Assembly: GCA_034620365.1 (NCBI GenBank) | Contig: JAQGEQ010000380.1 | Span: 372,001-436,000 of the forward strand | Reading direction: 5' to 3' | Length of the DNA stretch: 64,000 nt | Origin: Pegea sp. RAD2-039 | Lineage: Eukaryota > Chordata > Thaliacea > Salpida > Salpidae | Shown here: one piece after another, positions 1 to 11,910 of the stretch | How the letters are laid out: each line of letters starts with the position of its first letter | Numbering within the stretch: position 1 is the stretch's first letter | Translations under genes and position numbers: made by a program | Notes under the pieces: generated by a model | The model's database searches: none | Seen by the model: only the letters and a program-made list of their open reading frames with translations | What the model was told of the DNA's origin: nothing

Positions 1-250
1 TGGTTTGCTCCCAGAATGAAAAATATGCAAAAAAATTAGTGAAGCTATTCAGAGAACAACAAATACTAAAATGTTTTTGGTTAGTTCAAATACTTTCATT
101 GCATTGATCATGAATGTTGTAATTTGTTCTTCCAGTCACATTGGTTCAAACAAGTTTCGGTTTATGAATTAAAAAATGTGAAATAAAACCTACCAATGCG
201 GGTAAAAAATATAGTACAAAATAAATAATTATCATTTCATTTTGTTTGAA

Positions 251-1219
251 GGGCTGTCACCCTAAATCAACCAGTACCACCAATTGGTAAAATTGATATC
301 CCTTTAATCATAAAAAGCATCCCAAAAACCAATAGAAATCCTTTGTTTTCAAAAGTTCGATGTTCCCCTTATACAAGGTAAGTTGCTTTAGAAGAAAAAT
401 CAACTTTAAAAGATGTCTTTATGTTCAGATTCGATGAAAATCTCCATAAGGAAGTCCCATATAAATCTTGGAAAGGAACACCTTCAACAACCTATTATCG
501 AACTTTGAGTACTAACGGTCATGTCTCCTTAATTGAGTTTCAACCCAAATCAAGTAAGCTATTCAAATTGTAAATTAAAGATATAAACAGTGACTGTTTG
601 ATACACTCGTAGACTTCAAGCATCAGGTTCGTGTTCATAGTGCAGAAGGCTTATCATGTCCCATTCTTGGTGATCATAAATACTCCCATTCAGATACGCT
701 TCGCCCCCAATTATTATCTAAGTATATATTAGATCGTTTAAAAATTCCACAAACTAAATCTAGATATATGCCGATGCATCTTCATCTACGGAAGATATTG
801 ATACCTTGTGAGTTGATTTTTCACTTTTATTCTTCGAAATTTTTGATGCTACATCAAAATGAAAAGTTGAAAATTTTAGATGATTTGAAAAGTACTGAAT
901 TGATTTTGATTTAATCTTTTAATTACTAGATGCAAATGACAGAAAGGACCGGCCTCATTTGTGCATCATCGCCAAAGTTCCCCCTGTCTTTGACCGAACA
1001 TTGAAAGTGTTACAACTCAACCAAAATACTTTTAGGCTTCCAGATAAATGGTTTGAAAAAGATCAAATTGATCAGAAAAATCTTGCACCTCCTGCTAAAA
1101 CTGATCCTCACTTTCAAGAGCTTTATTCCGATCCTACCCAAAAACCACCAGCCTCGAAAAAAGAAGAAAACTTTGTGGTGGTATATAAACCACAAAACTA
1201 TATCAAATACGATACTTAG
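251..1219 (+). CDS. unrecognised protein, 3' exons only
   Basis: Four exons join in phase: about 251-377, 429-553, 613-807 and 930-1219, ending in TAG. Each intron is 51-122 bp with GT/AG ends. The readable protein is about 245 residues, basic and rich in Pro, Lys and Tyr, with no signal peptide, membrane segment or domain that I recognise. An in-frame TGA lies just before position 251, next to an AG, so the first exon seen here is internal and the start lies upstream, possibly outside the window. The style (short basic segments, many Tyr and Pro, no fold signature) resembles ciliary or microtubule-inner proteins. That is only an impression; the neighbouring sperm channel gene is no proof of shared function. 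The exon chain is fairly sure, the function unknown. Confidence 0.55.
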
Positions 1220-1794
1220 ATATCAGATTGGTGGTTTTGCAGGATCCCTTGTTTTCAATTGACTTCCAATCTCAGTTTCTCAAATCCAACCTTGATTTCT
1301 TTGCGAACTTTAATAAATATTAAATCATCTTTTGAATTTTTTTGTCAGATATAAAAATTTTAATATTTTAAAGTCTTATTGAAATAAAATTGAAAATCAT
1401 TTATCAGATTTAAATATTATAAGCCAAATTTTCAAAAAATCACAATTGATAAATTGAAAATAGTTAAATTAAAATTTATTTAACTATAATTCAACAATAA
1501 TTTCCATTTATTTCAAATTAAATATAAAAAAAACACTTCTTGAAAAAATATTAAATTTATGAAAAATGCTTCCGACAATTTCCTTCAACTTGTATGCTTC
1601 CATGTCTGAAGACCTTTATTCAAATTTCAATAATAAAATTGCAACAATTATGATAAAATAATAAAGTCTAATTCAGATGAAAAAGCCATCGTTGCTAGGG
1701 AGACCTCACACTTTGACAAAATTCATTGTTTTAAAAGATCTGATTTTGTTGATCTATATTTTGAAGAAAATATCTTCCTAATAATCTGATTATA

Positions 1795-4700
1795 ATGGAT
1801 AACATCCAATCGGTAAACGATTAAATTTTTTCTCGATTAATTTGCTTCAGGTTAATCTTAGAGCTGTTATACTAGATACTTAAAACATCAGATGAAAATA
1901 CTTAATAAAAAGTTACTGAAAATTATTTATAAAACTGATAAAAAAGCTTTCTAGCTATTTTATGGGCAAAACTATTTAAAATTAGAAAATTCTAAAAAAT
2001 AAAACGCATATGCTGAAAATGGTATCAGTAAATAAAATTACTTTGTTTTTTTTTGTAATATTTCATAGTTGTAACTTTTTTGACTCAACAGAACCTTCTA
2101 ACAGATGATATTGCTTCAAATACATTCTTTAATCGAGACTACACCAACTTTGAAAGGTTCATTTTTAATTATCTGTATTCAGTTATGATTGATGTAATAC
2201 ATTTCTCTTCTGAAGTTTTAAAAGTAGATATAGTTTGATTGCAGAAGAAGTTGAATTTTAAATAGATTTGTTCAGTTTATTTTCCTATTTGAGAAAACAA
2301 ACCAAGACTGATAAAAACTTTTGAAAGGTTGAGAATTCTGTTGATAAAGGAATTCAGTATCAACGTTGATACCTACCATCAAGACACTGTTCAAGCCCAT
2401 TTTGTTGTTTCTGATATTGCAAACAGCGCTAAATTCCGCGCTATTTTACAAGACTATCCCCATGCGTTAATTGATATCACAGTTCAAAATTATACTCAAG
2501 TAAATTAACAAGACCTTAAATGTATTTAAAAATTAATCACGTTAAAAACAAATAAATTGTAAAATTAGTTACTTCATTCTTTTATAAATACTTAGTTTGT
2601 CATGATAAGTTAATTGTGAGGGTTATTAATGTGTTACATTTAGAAATCTAAAGAAAAAGATGATATTTTTAACTGGCGAACTGTAGAGTACCGGGAAGCA
2701 GCCAGTCCTCGAGCTAAAGTTTGGGCTAAATGGCTATTAAATCAATCTTTATTCAATACTTTTATGCTCATCATAGTTCTAATAGGCGTGCTAAGCACTA
2801 TTATACAAAGCCAAATCAAGGTTTCAACCTCATCTGAGAACACACAGGTTTTTGTGAATATTTATAGAAATAAATATACTTCTAAATTTTATGTTTAATA
2901 TCACTCGAAGCAAACATTACTTTTCAACTGAATGGTACTCATTAGTTTTGTGTCAAATATTTATCAAAGCAATGTAGAAATAGTTTCTTAAATGCTGTAA
3001 TTATATCAGCGCATATTGGACCTGGTCATTTTCGCCTGCATCTGGTTCTTCCATCTTGAAATTGTTATTAAATGGCTTAGTGGGTTTAGAGAGTACTGGA
3101 ATGATCCTTGGAATGAACTAGACTTTTTTGCAACTATTCTCCCGGATATCTATGTTATTCCGAAGGTTTGTCTAAAGCATCTGGTATAGAAATTATTCAT
3201 AATATTTTCAGTCTTCACGAAATAGTGCTTAGATATTTTCTAATTTAAATTTTAAGTTAATAATCTGAAGACTAATATTTTTACTTTTATTTTTTTAGTT
3301 GCTTCATTACCGCGCTTCTGCCACTCGCCTATTTAATCTATTTCATATATTTCGGCTTTTAAGAACAGTAAGCAAGAATTTCTTTCACAAATTCCAATAA
3401 AATAAGTTATATGTTGAAAAAATAATTTTAATACTAAACTTTAAATAAATGATGTTTCATAAATTGACAATTGTTCTAATGCAGGTTACCAAATTCAAGG
3501 AAGGAAAGATTATTATGAAGGCTCTTGGTAAGGCTTTTCGAACCGTCTCAACAATTTTCATCTTGCTTGCTATATTTATGTGGGCGTTTGCAATGGCAGG
3601 GAGAATTCTTTTTCGAAAGTATAAAAACCAAAAAGTATATAAAAGGATTTAATTATTTCCTTGATGCTTTTAGATACACGGAATTTGATGTCGAAACTGA
3701 AAAAGTTGCTTTGAATAACCAACAAGCATTTTCCAGTACGGCTTGGTCTTTCGCAACACTCTTTCAAATTTTAACTTTAGACCGATGGCTACTAATTCTA
3801 TCAGTAAATATATTTATTTTTGGTGAAAACTAAACTTTATTTTTGTTGTATTTTTAAATCTCGTCAAAGCTTTAAAATGTAATATGAAAACTTCAAATTA
3901 GCTTTGATAGCAATATTTTTTTCGAAATAATATTAAGTAATTTTGAGCTGAAGTAAAACAACTGCTTTTATTTTCTTTAATTTTCATTTGATTTTCATGG
4001 CAGGAACTTTTGGTGGTTATGAATACACGTTTAGAGTCTAGTTTAACTTCCATTTTTGTGCTAGCCTGGATATGGATTGCTTCGTTTGTATTTCAAAACA
4101 TTTTTGCTGGAGTCATGGTGAACAATTTTCACAATATTCGCAGTGAAATGTATTTGAAAGAAGATAATTCTAAATTTGATCAGCAAGTAATTCACAGTTG
4201 AAATATTATGACTATAAAGCAAATAAAATCTAGCTTTTTGCAATTTCAAAATTAATATAGAATCTTATAAATAGAAATTGTCATGTAAACAAATCTAAGA
4301 TATCTAATCTAAGATTAACTAGACCATATTTGTGAAATTTTAGATGAAAAATATCAAGATAGAATTAACAAGAAATATAGATCTTAAGGGTAAATATTTA
4401 AACTCAGTTTCCAGTACAGTTATTTGAGTTATGATCTAAATGTTATCTTTTAATATGAACAGATTCTCGTCAGAGTTTGAAAACTGGAAGTGTAAGTTTT
4501 TTTATCAATTTGTTAAAACTTATTTTAGCAAAATCCAAGTTTTTAAATATATCGATCTTAATATTGTCCATTAACTATTAGTTTTATAGTACTAAAAATG
4601 TATTTAACTTTTTGTGTCAAATTAAACTATCCGTCTGTACGACGATTTTTAAAATAATTTGATCAGTTTTTTTAATCTGTAAGGTAGTTAAATACAGAGT

Positions 4701-5471
4701 TTAAAGGATTTGGGGGATTTCTCTTGATGTATGCAAGAGAGAAGCTGGAAAAGAATTTTTACCTGGCTTTTAAAATATCATTAAAAATTTAGGCTTAGAA
4801 TTAGTAATGGGTCTGTTTCGGGGATTAAGGGTTTAATTGTAAATAAATGATTTTAACGCTTTTAATATATCTTTCACCATATACCAAAGTTAAAATCGAC
4901 TAAATTTGATGTCAAGCTGCAAATGAGAATAAATACAATTCTAAAATAAAAGCCAGACTAGAATAATTTCAAAAAGGATGATAAAAAAAATGCGGAAAGT
5001 ATTAAATAACATTTGCTAAAAAACAACAAAATGACTTTTACTGCATTTCATAGAATATAAAATATACAAAATAAAAAATATGTATAAAAACTAAATGGTT
5101 TTCAGAGTTTTAACTCAAAAGATTCGAACAATACTCAAGATGGTGATTTTACTGAAGAAGAACCATCTGAAAACAATACATTTGTAAGTATTTGTAAGCT
5201 TGTATAGTTAGTATTAAACCAATTTTCGATACTTTTTTAACTGACAAAAATACAGAAAAATAAAGCTGAAGAAAATCTAGCAAATTGGAGAAATACAATA
5301 CAAACTCACTTAAATTTGATAGATACAAATGTAACTGAAGTTATATGGCCTTCTACCATTTTATTGGATTACTATTGTGCAATGATACAGCTTCAAGATA
5401 ACTTAATTGCTCAAAAAACGATCCTAGAACTGATGAATATAACTATTTTGCAAATGCTTGAAGAAAATTAA
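1795..5471 (+). CDS. CATSPER2: CatSper2-like sperm calcium channel pore subunit
   Basis: Predicted exons: 1795-1812, 2092-2156, 2328-2499, 2644-2847, 3010-3165, 3299-3367, 3485-3618, 3674-3803, 4004-4186, 4344-4389, 4463-4491, 5106-5183 and 5256-5471. One six-helix voltage-gated domain is visible. S1 lies in the exon at 2644; S2/S3 in the exon at 3010, including a WLSGFREYWNDPWNELDFF stretch; S4 is at 3299-3367 with Arg-rich IFRLLRT; S5 is at 3485; the pore is at 3674-3803 with TLDRW; S6 is at 4004 with FAGVMVNNFHNIR. The TxDxW pore is the CatSper selectivity signature. The last exon (NWRNTIQTHLN to LEEN) resembles the conserved C-terminal end of CatSper2, which separates it from CatSper1, 3 and 4. 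CatSper2 forms one of four pore subunits of the alkaline-activated calcium channel of the sperm flagellum. The tiny first exon and the small exons 10 and 11 are the least certain parts. Confidence 0.85.
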
Positions 5472-7837
5472 AGTCGAAATATATCAATAAAATGATTTGT
5501 AAATTATTTTATTATGTTGTAAAGGTGTTTCGGTAAAATTAAAATCTTTTGTAATCAATAATCTATAAAGCTGTTTGCTAGCAAAATGTTAAATAAATAG
5601 TTTAAATATTGATGATAAGTTTGGGCAGTACTCAAGAATAATTAAATTTGGTACTTTAATTTTTGTATTAGACAAACACTAAATTATAAACAATTATATC
5701 GTGAAAATTTAGAGTGGATAGAAAAAAGGAATAGAATATAAGTTTTTTATTCTAAAAACTAAAAGTAATGTATTTCCAACTCTTTAAACATTTCAAACAC
5801 TAGTAATGTCTTATTACGATTATAACAGACTTAATGTTTACTGTATTTGTTGGTTGTCTATAAATTTAAAATTTAATTACATTTTTATTAATAAAATTCA
5901 GTTATTATAACAATTTCATGATTTTCAAAATAGTTGATTAAAGAAATTTATGTGAGGTTAGATAACTTGCATCATACAGCTCAATCATGTTGAGTTGACT
6001 TAAGCTTTAACTAAGCAATCGATAACGTGTTTCTTTTAAGCAAGTAGTAAGTTAGTTCACATAAAAACTAATTAAATCTAACAATCACTACTTCGTGCTT
6101 ATTTTTAAAGTTTCTATAAGAAAGTGATTTCTATTTAATGAAAAATATGTTCTCTTAAATTAAATTTTCTTTTTAAACTTCATTAATTTTCCAATTTTTT
6201 AGTTTTTTGGTACTTGATGCTTTGAAAGACTTGACTTCTACAGAACGGAAAGCCCAAACTTTTAAGTATCAGAGTGATTCTTTAAGCATCATTTGTATGG
6301 TTCTATGGTTCAACAGAAGCAACAGATATATTCCGTAAACTTCAGAATACTTTTTTAGAAGCAAACAGTCTTCTTTCGAGACTGTTTGCAATTGTATTAG
6401 AATTATATTTGTCTTTCTATGTTGAGGCCTAACTTCAGCAATCAGTTTATATGGTGAAAAAATAGTCCAAGAAAATTGCTAAGACTCTGGACAAGCTAAA
6501 TGCGTCTAAAATTATAATTTCAGTTAATTTATTCAAAACTTATTGATACTGAATGATGATCTGGTACATGACAGGTTCTGATGTTACTCAATTAGGATTG
6601 TTAAATGTTATTTAACTTGACTTGGTAACAAACTTGGTGCTAAAAGAATTAGAACGAATAGATTTAACATTGAATAGCGATATGACTTCATTACAATTGA
6701 TCTTCAAGTATAAAGGCATAAATAAATTATTGGAATACACGAAACAAACTTTGTATCTCTGTTTCATTTAATTTTTTAATATTATTATTATGTTAAAGGT
6801 AAAATACTAAGCTAAAAGTTTCTGGTTTAAATATCCCAATTGGATTGCAAACTTTCAAAAGAATTCTTTCCTTACTTGCTTCAAAAAAAAGTTTGTGAAG
6901 AATTTCTTGTAATAACGAATCAACATCTCAACCGGCTAATATTTCAAGTAGCTTTTGCTAACCGCATTCTCAAGAATTACATCACTCTTGAGATGATTAG
7001 AAATATAATATTAAACATTAAAACGACTTTCCAGAAACTTTTTTAATATTTTAAAATATTTACATGACAAAATGATTTCCAGTAAATCTACTTTATTTTC
7101 TCGACTTTGGTAATTTTTGTTGATGTCTTGTTTATTGCTCTAAACTACTTTGAAGTTTAAAAATTAGATCTATATTATAAAACAAAACATAATTTTCTGA
7201 ACTTTCGAAATAAAAAACAATTTCTTATCGAAAATGATTAGATATTTATCAACATAGTTAATAGCTTTAAAACATTATTTACAAAATTATCAATTAAAAT
7301 GCTTATCGATATATATCCGTTTAGTTGCAACATGTAATTAAATCTTGTTTTTTATTTGATATTTATTTCTTAAAGTCATTAATTAGTTTTGTTCAAAACA
7401 TGATTTCCGCCAAAGTATCTAATAAATAACTTTAAACTAAGTAATGACATTTTAGATATTAAAAGAGTTTAAAACAGTTATATGAAAACAGAAATTAACA
7501 AAATATTTTACTATTATGAAGTTTCAACTGCTGATAAAATATCCTTTTTAATATTTAATATTTTTTCCTTAAGGTTTTTTTAAAAACGTTAAATGTCTAT
7601 TTACCTGGTTTTATTTTTTTTAATATTTTTATTTTATAAAGTTATTTTAATAAATTTACTTTGTAATGATTCTTATCAATATATAAATATTATAGTAATA
7701 TCCTTACTTAATAAATATTATCTTAAATAACTAGACATAGATTATTAATATCAAAAATAATTTGCATTAAACCAATACTCTTATTTTAGAACAACTTTAA
7801 TCTCATCTCAAATTGATTTCAAAGTTGATCTAGTTGT
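5472..7837. other. A+T-rich intergenic stretch, no gene supported
   Basis: Very A+T rich. Two short open stretches (about 6205-6335 and 6840-7046, + strand) are slightly less A+T rich than their surroundings. They resemble no protein I know and lack partners with convincing splice sites. They may be remnants of a repeat or of a decayed gene. Confidence 0.4.
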
Positions 7838-8851
7838 TTGGCAATGGTACAGGAAAGAAACTTATTAAATTTGACAAACAATCGTTTCCTTGAAGGGCCG
7901 ACTTATTACAAATATAGTTGGATCTTAGCTCAAATTGTTTCAGCTATCATTCTAATTTTTTCTATATGGATAACTTTTTCGCTGATAATCTCTGGAAGAA
8001 AAAGTAAGAAATGGAAATTGAGAAATATGGACAAAGCTTCTATTTTAAGAACTATAGGTGTATTTTGTCCTATCACACTTATTATTAGAGCTTTGTCAAC
8101 TCAGGCGTTAGTCTTTATTGAAAAATTTGAACCTAATGATGAAAGAGGAGATCGTATGTGCGAAATGGTCGTTGATGCTTCATTTTTTTTCTTTGCAGTC
8201 GTTATATTTCCTACTTATGTCTTTCTGTGGTACAGGCTAAAGATGCTTTACTCTCGACCGACGTTGCAAAGTATGAATAACAAAGTTGTACGATTTTTTA
8301 GTTTTTTGTATGTGATTTGTTTAATTTTGGGTGGTGGTTCGTCAGCTTTCCTAGTTACTATTCCCAGAAGTTTTCAAATGTCAAATTTTGGTTGCGTTTA
8401 TTTGGCTGTACAACCAGTAGATAGAAAAGCAAATATTGTTACTGCTGCCACCTTAGTGTTTTCGCAAGTAATATTACTTGGGTTGTTCTGTTATCCTTTC
8501 ATAAGACATAGAAAAGAAAGTAAGAATTTAACAAATAGTAGTAGAAATGCAAAACCTGATAAAGCAATGTTTAAAGCGATTCGATCAGCAACTATTTCAA
8601 CTATTATTTGTGTTATATCAGATATTGTTTCAATTATTTTAGTAGGTATTTTAGGCAATCGTGGGGCTCCTTTAACTTTAACAAGACCTATATATGATGT
8701 AAGCTTGTTTATTAATGTAATTTCAGTCTTGTTTTCCTTTGATAAGTTTAAAACTATTTTCTTTGGATTTTGTACATCAAATGTAGAAACCAACCCCACA
8801 TCAACTAATCTACAAAGCCTACGTTCAATTAACACTACAACTTCTTGTTAA
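7838..8851 (+). CDS. atypical 7TM receptor-like protein, paralogue A
   Basis: Intronless, 337 residues, ATG start. Seven hydrophobic helices are visible at roughly residues 27-52, 70-95, 113-132, 150-172, 200-222, 250-275 and 285-308. A Cys at the start of helix 3 (CEMVVDAS) and one in the following extracellular loop (MSNFGC) would form the usual GPCR disulfide. Instead of DRY, the end of helix 3 carries the family signature PTYxFLWYRxxMLYxxP, which is also present in the two paralogues downstream. The loop between helices 5 and 6 is Lys/Arg rich, as expected for a cytoplasmic loop. N-terminal NLT is a possible glycosylation site. This is the first of three head-to-tail copies. Ligand and coupling are unknown; I do not recognise it as rhodopsin, adhesion, frizzled or glutamate class. 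Confidence 0.8.
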   Translation: MAMVQERNLLNLTNNRFLEGPTYYKYSWILAQIVSAIILIFSIWITFSLIISGRKSKKWKLRNMDKASILRTIGVFCPITLIIRALSTQALVFIEKFEPNDERGDRMCEMVVDASFFFFAVVIFPTYVFLWYRLKMLYSRPTLQSMNNKVVRFFSFLYVICLILGGGSSAFLVTIPRSFQMSNFGCVYLAVQPVDRKANIVTAATLVFSQVILLGLFCYPFIRHRKESKNLTNSSRNAKPDKAMFKAIRSATISTIICVISDIVSIILVGILGNRGAPLTLTRPIYDVSLFINVISVLFSFDKFKTIFFGFCTSNVETNPTSTNLQSLRSINTTTSC

Positions 8852-10978
8852 AATAACAAATTACAAACATATTAACGGACATAACATATTATTAATAACA
8901 AATTACGAATGTAAAATACGGATATCAATTAAAGCCTTATACATCAGAAAAATGGTATAAACAAGTATACTTTTCTTTAATTAATTCAATTAAACGATAT
9001 GATTACATCCTATTTAACAATGAGTTATATTATTTGTTTTTATGTTTTTCTTACGTGTGTTCTTATAGATTCACTTCACGAAATACTGAAAAGGCTCGCA
9101 AAAATATCTACTTTTCAAATACACAAAATGCTCTTACTGTAGTAAATAGACTGATCATTAAATTTGTCAAGTTTTTGAATTGCTTTATAAAGTTTCTTTA
9201 CTTTACTCTTCTATACTTTTAACATGAGATTATTGTTTCTTTTTTAATCGTTTTTGTTCAATAATCTTTGTTTACACCATTAAAAAATTCCACTCTTTAT
9301 CAAATAACATTTCAATGTTTTAAAGAAAGCGTCAAGTAATTCAGATATCCAAAGTAGCTATGATTTATTCAATTTTATTTACGTTTTACAATATTTTATA
9401 TAGCAAGTAACTTAAAGAGAATTGTTAAATTGGACTAGATGAATCAACTCATAAAAAATCTCTAGAGTATGAATCTGCATTTTACGATGTGCTAATTATA
9501 TCAGAAACAAATCGATGATTTATATCATGAGCCAAAATAGTTTAAGAGAGGTATTCGTGGCTCTAATCATATGAAAAAATAACCTGACCTCAAATTATTG
9601 TCTATAAGATGAGCATTTTTCATAAATACCATGCTTTTAACATGTTACATTTGATTTTAGAAAAATAAAAATATTTTTATGCTTTTATAATAAGACATAA
9701 GTCCTTTCTCCGTAAAAAGTACAGAATTACTAAAGCTTATAAGTATAAATAAAACTAAAATATATAGTGTTGACTAAAGGGATTGACAAATTGTTTGATA
9801 ATGCTTATAAAACAAAGATTATGAAAAAAGCATACTTAAAATCTGTATCAATGAACTGAGTTGGTTAAAAACTGTTTACCAAAGTAACAAATGTTATATC
9901 GAATATTTTAAAACTATCTTTTTATTTATCTATTTTCAAAACTTTTTTTGATTTACTTCTATTTGGAAAATTATTATGATAATTAATTATTATAATTATG
10001 ATATATTAAAGTTGATATGCAAAAGTATACTTTGAAAGTGAAAATTTATTCGGAAGCAAATTAAAGAACTTTGGACACTTTAAACAAAAGTAAAACAAAT
10101 AATTTTTCAAATAATAATATTACAAATTAGTAATTCAAATCACAAGTGTACATTCTCAACTCATGTAGCTACTTCTATTTAAATGTACTTACGGTAATTT
10201 AACTTGTAGACCCTTGTCAATTTCATACAATTTTAGCATTCTTTGACTATTGACGTTTTACTAAACTCTTATAAAATAAACTTTTAGAGATATTTTAAAA
10301 TCTTTAGCATCTAAAAATTTACCAGAAACTTCATTAGATTTATAAAGCTTTATTAATATGTTACTGATAAACTTCGATTAAACGGACCTGGCAAATAAGT
10401 CAATAGGATAAAATAAATTTAGTCCTAATACTATATCTTCAAATAGTTTTCCATATATACAATTTGTTTATAAAATTGGGAGAAAGGCCTTGTTAGTCAG
10501 TTTTACGACAACACATATGAGAAACGCAAAATTCCAAATTTAAATCCGGAGTTGGAATCTTGTAGGCAGTTTGTCATTGTACTCATTGACATACTAATTT
10601 ACTCTATCATTAATTTACTTTTTTAGCCCAACAATCTTTTAAAAACATAGCTTGCTTGATAAAATAAAGCATATGACTAAAGTTTCATAACTTGGTCTGA
10701 GTCACGTTATATAAAATTTATTACACTTAAACATACTTGTTAGCCTGTGTGCTCACTTAAGATCTGCTAGCTTTTTATTCCTTGTAACTTTTTAGCATGT
10801 CAAGGAGCTTATATAAAATTATATATATCAGTGTATCTTTCAAATTTAATCAAACTGAGTTTGCTACATTTTTCACGTCTAGTAAGATTGAAACAGCATG
10901 TGACAAAGTTGTAAGTTGTTTTACTCATATAGAAAAAGTAGTCATTTTGATGTGTTGAGATTAATAGATGAAATTCTG
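8852..10978. other. intergenic stretch between 7TM paralogues A and B
   Basis: A+T-rich DNA with no supported gene. No further receptor copy is visible in any frame. It contains a short fragment of the GC-rich repeat family at about 10527-10590. A SINE follows at 10979. Confidence 0.4.
10527..10590 (+). repeat. fragment of GC-rich repeat family R
   Basis: The segment reads TTTAAATCCGGAGTTGGAAT followed by CTTGTAGGCAGTTTGT. It matches the start of the longer copy at 52483 and, on the opposite strand, the copy ending near 38155. Only about 60 bp can be aligned. Confidence 0.55.
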
Positions 10979-11190
10979 TTTTTTTTTTTTTTTTTTATTA
11001 TATATATAAATGCGAAGGAGGGTGCCTAAAGAGAGCACATCTCACTAACACACATTCTCGGGAGTTTTTTATGGTTTTTCTCAGGAGTTTTATATGTCTC
11101 CACCTGGGGTCGAACCCGGTACTTCCTAGCTAGATGTACCTTGTAGCTAGGTGTAGTAACCGCTTCGCCACCAAGCAGGACAAATTTTTT
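10979..11190 (-). mobile_element. tRNA-headed SINE with LINE-type hairpin tail
   Basis: Read on the minus strand, the element begins near 11182 with a tRNA-like head. The A-box-like TGGCGAAGCGG is at 11160-11170 and the B-box-like GGGTTCGACCCCAG at 11104-11117, at a spacing typical of an internal pol III promoter. A linker holding two AAACTCC(T/C)GAGAA units follows. Next comes the tail GAATGTGTGTTAG, an imperfect hairpin with arms near 11018-11046, and CGCATTTATATATATAATA running into a long A tract (T tract at 10979-10997 on +). The same tail, without the tRNA head, occurs at five other places in the window. The head is divergent enough from a working tRNA that I do not call a tRNA gene. 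Confidence 0.8.
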
Positions 11191-11910
11191 TTTTTTGAGT
11201 AAATAGTTTTAATTTTCAAATAATATTTGATATTATTCTTTAAAGGTTGACAGAGAATTGATTTTAAAAAATCATTATTTCATAAAATATACTTGCTTTT
11301 TATGATAATTTTTTTAATCTGCTTTTAGAATAAATTTTTAATTTTTCAAAACATTTTGCTTCGTTTTTGGTTTAGTATGCAAATTTTTATTTACAAAAAG
11401 TGACATAGTTTTAGATTGAATTAAATTCTTAAATGGTATTACAACACTTTAACTTATATGTAAATTCTTATATGTAAAATATGTAAATTCCCTGTTTTTT
11501 CTCTGAAACCTATTTTTAATAATTTATCTCATCTTAAATATATGGTTATACAAGTAATGATAAAGTCAGAAAGGTGGGTATTTTATTATAACTCATTCTG
11601 TCTTCCATTTCTTTTGGCATGTAAACATATACTTAATAATACTTGTAGCAATACAACAAAATTATAGTTATTTATATTTCTACTAAATAATTTACAGCAA
11701 AATCTTATGATTACTTTATAAGCTTTGCTTTTAACTTAAGTTAAAAAATTTAGTTATTCATTATATCGTTATTATTATTTAGTTAGTAAGTTAGTTATTT
11801 CATTTTTTTTAATGAATGATAGTTTAAAAGTTTCTAAGAAAATGTTTACACTATCAAAGTATCTTTAGAGCAATGTAAGTTACAAAGAGACGTATTTGAT
11901 ATATAAATGT

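Noticed and set aside
6840-7046. 68-codon plus-strand frame as a gene
   Set aside because: No family resemblance and no supporting exons; left as an unexplained open stretch in intergenic DNA.
11100-11182. Possible true tRNA gene
   Set aside because: A and B boxes are present, but the cloverleaf arms do not pair well and the segment continues into the repeat tail, so it is the head of a SINE.
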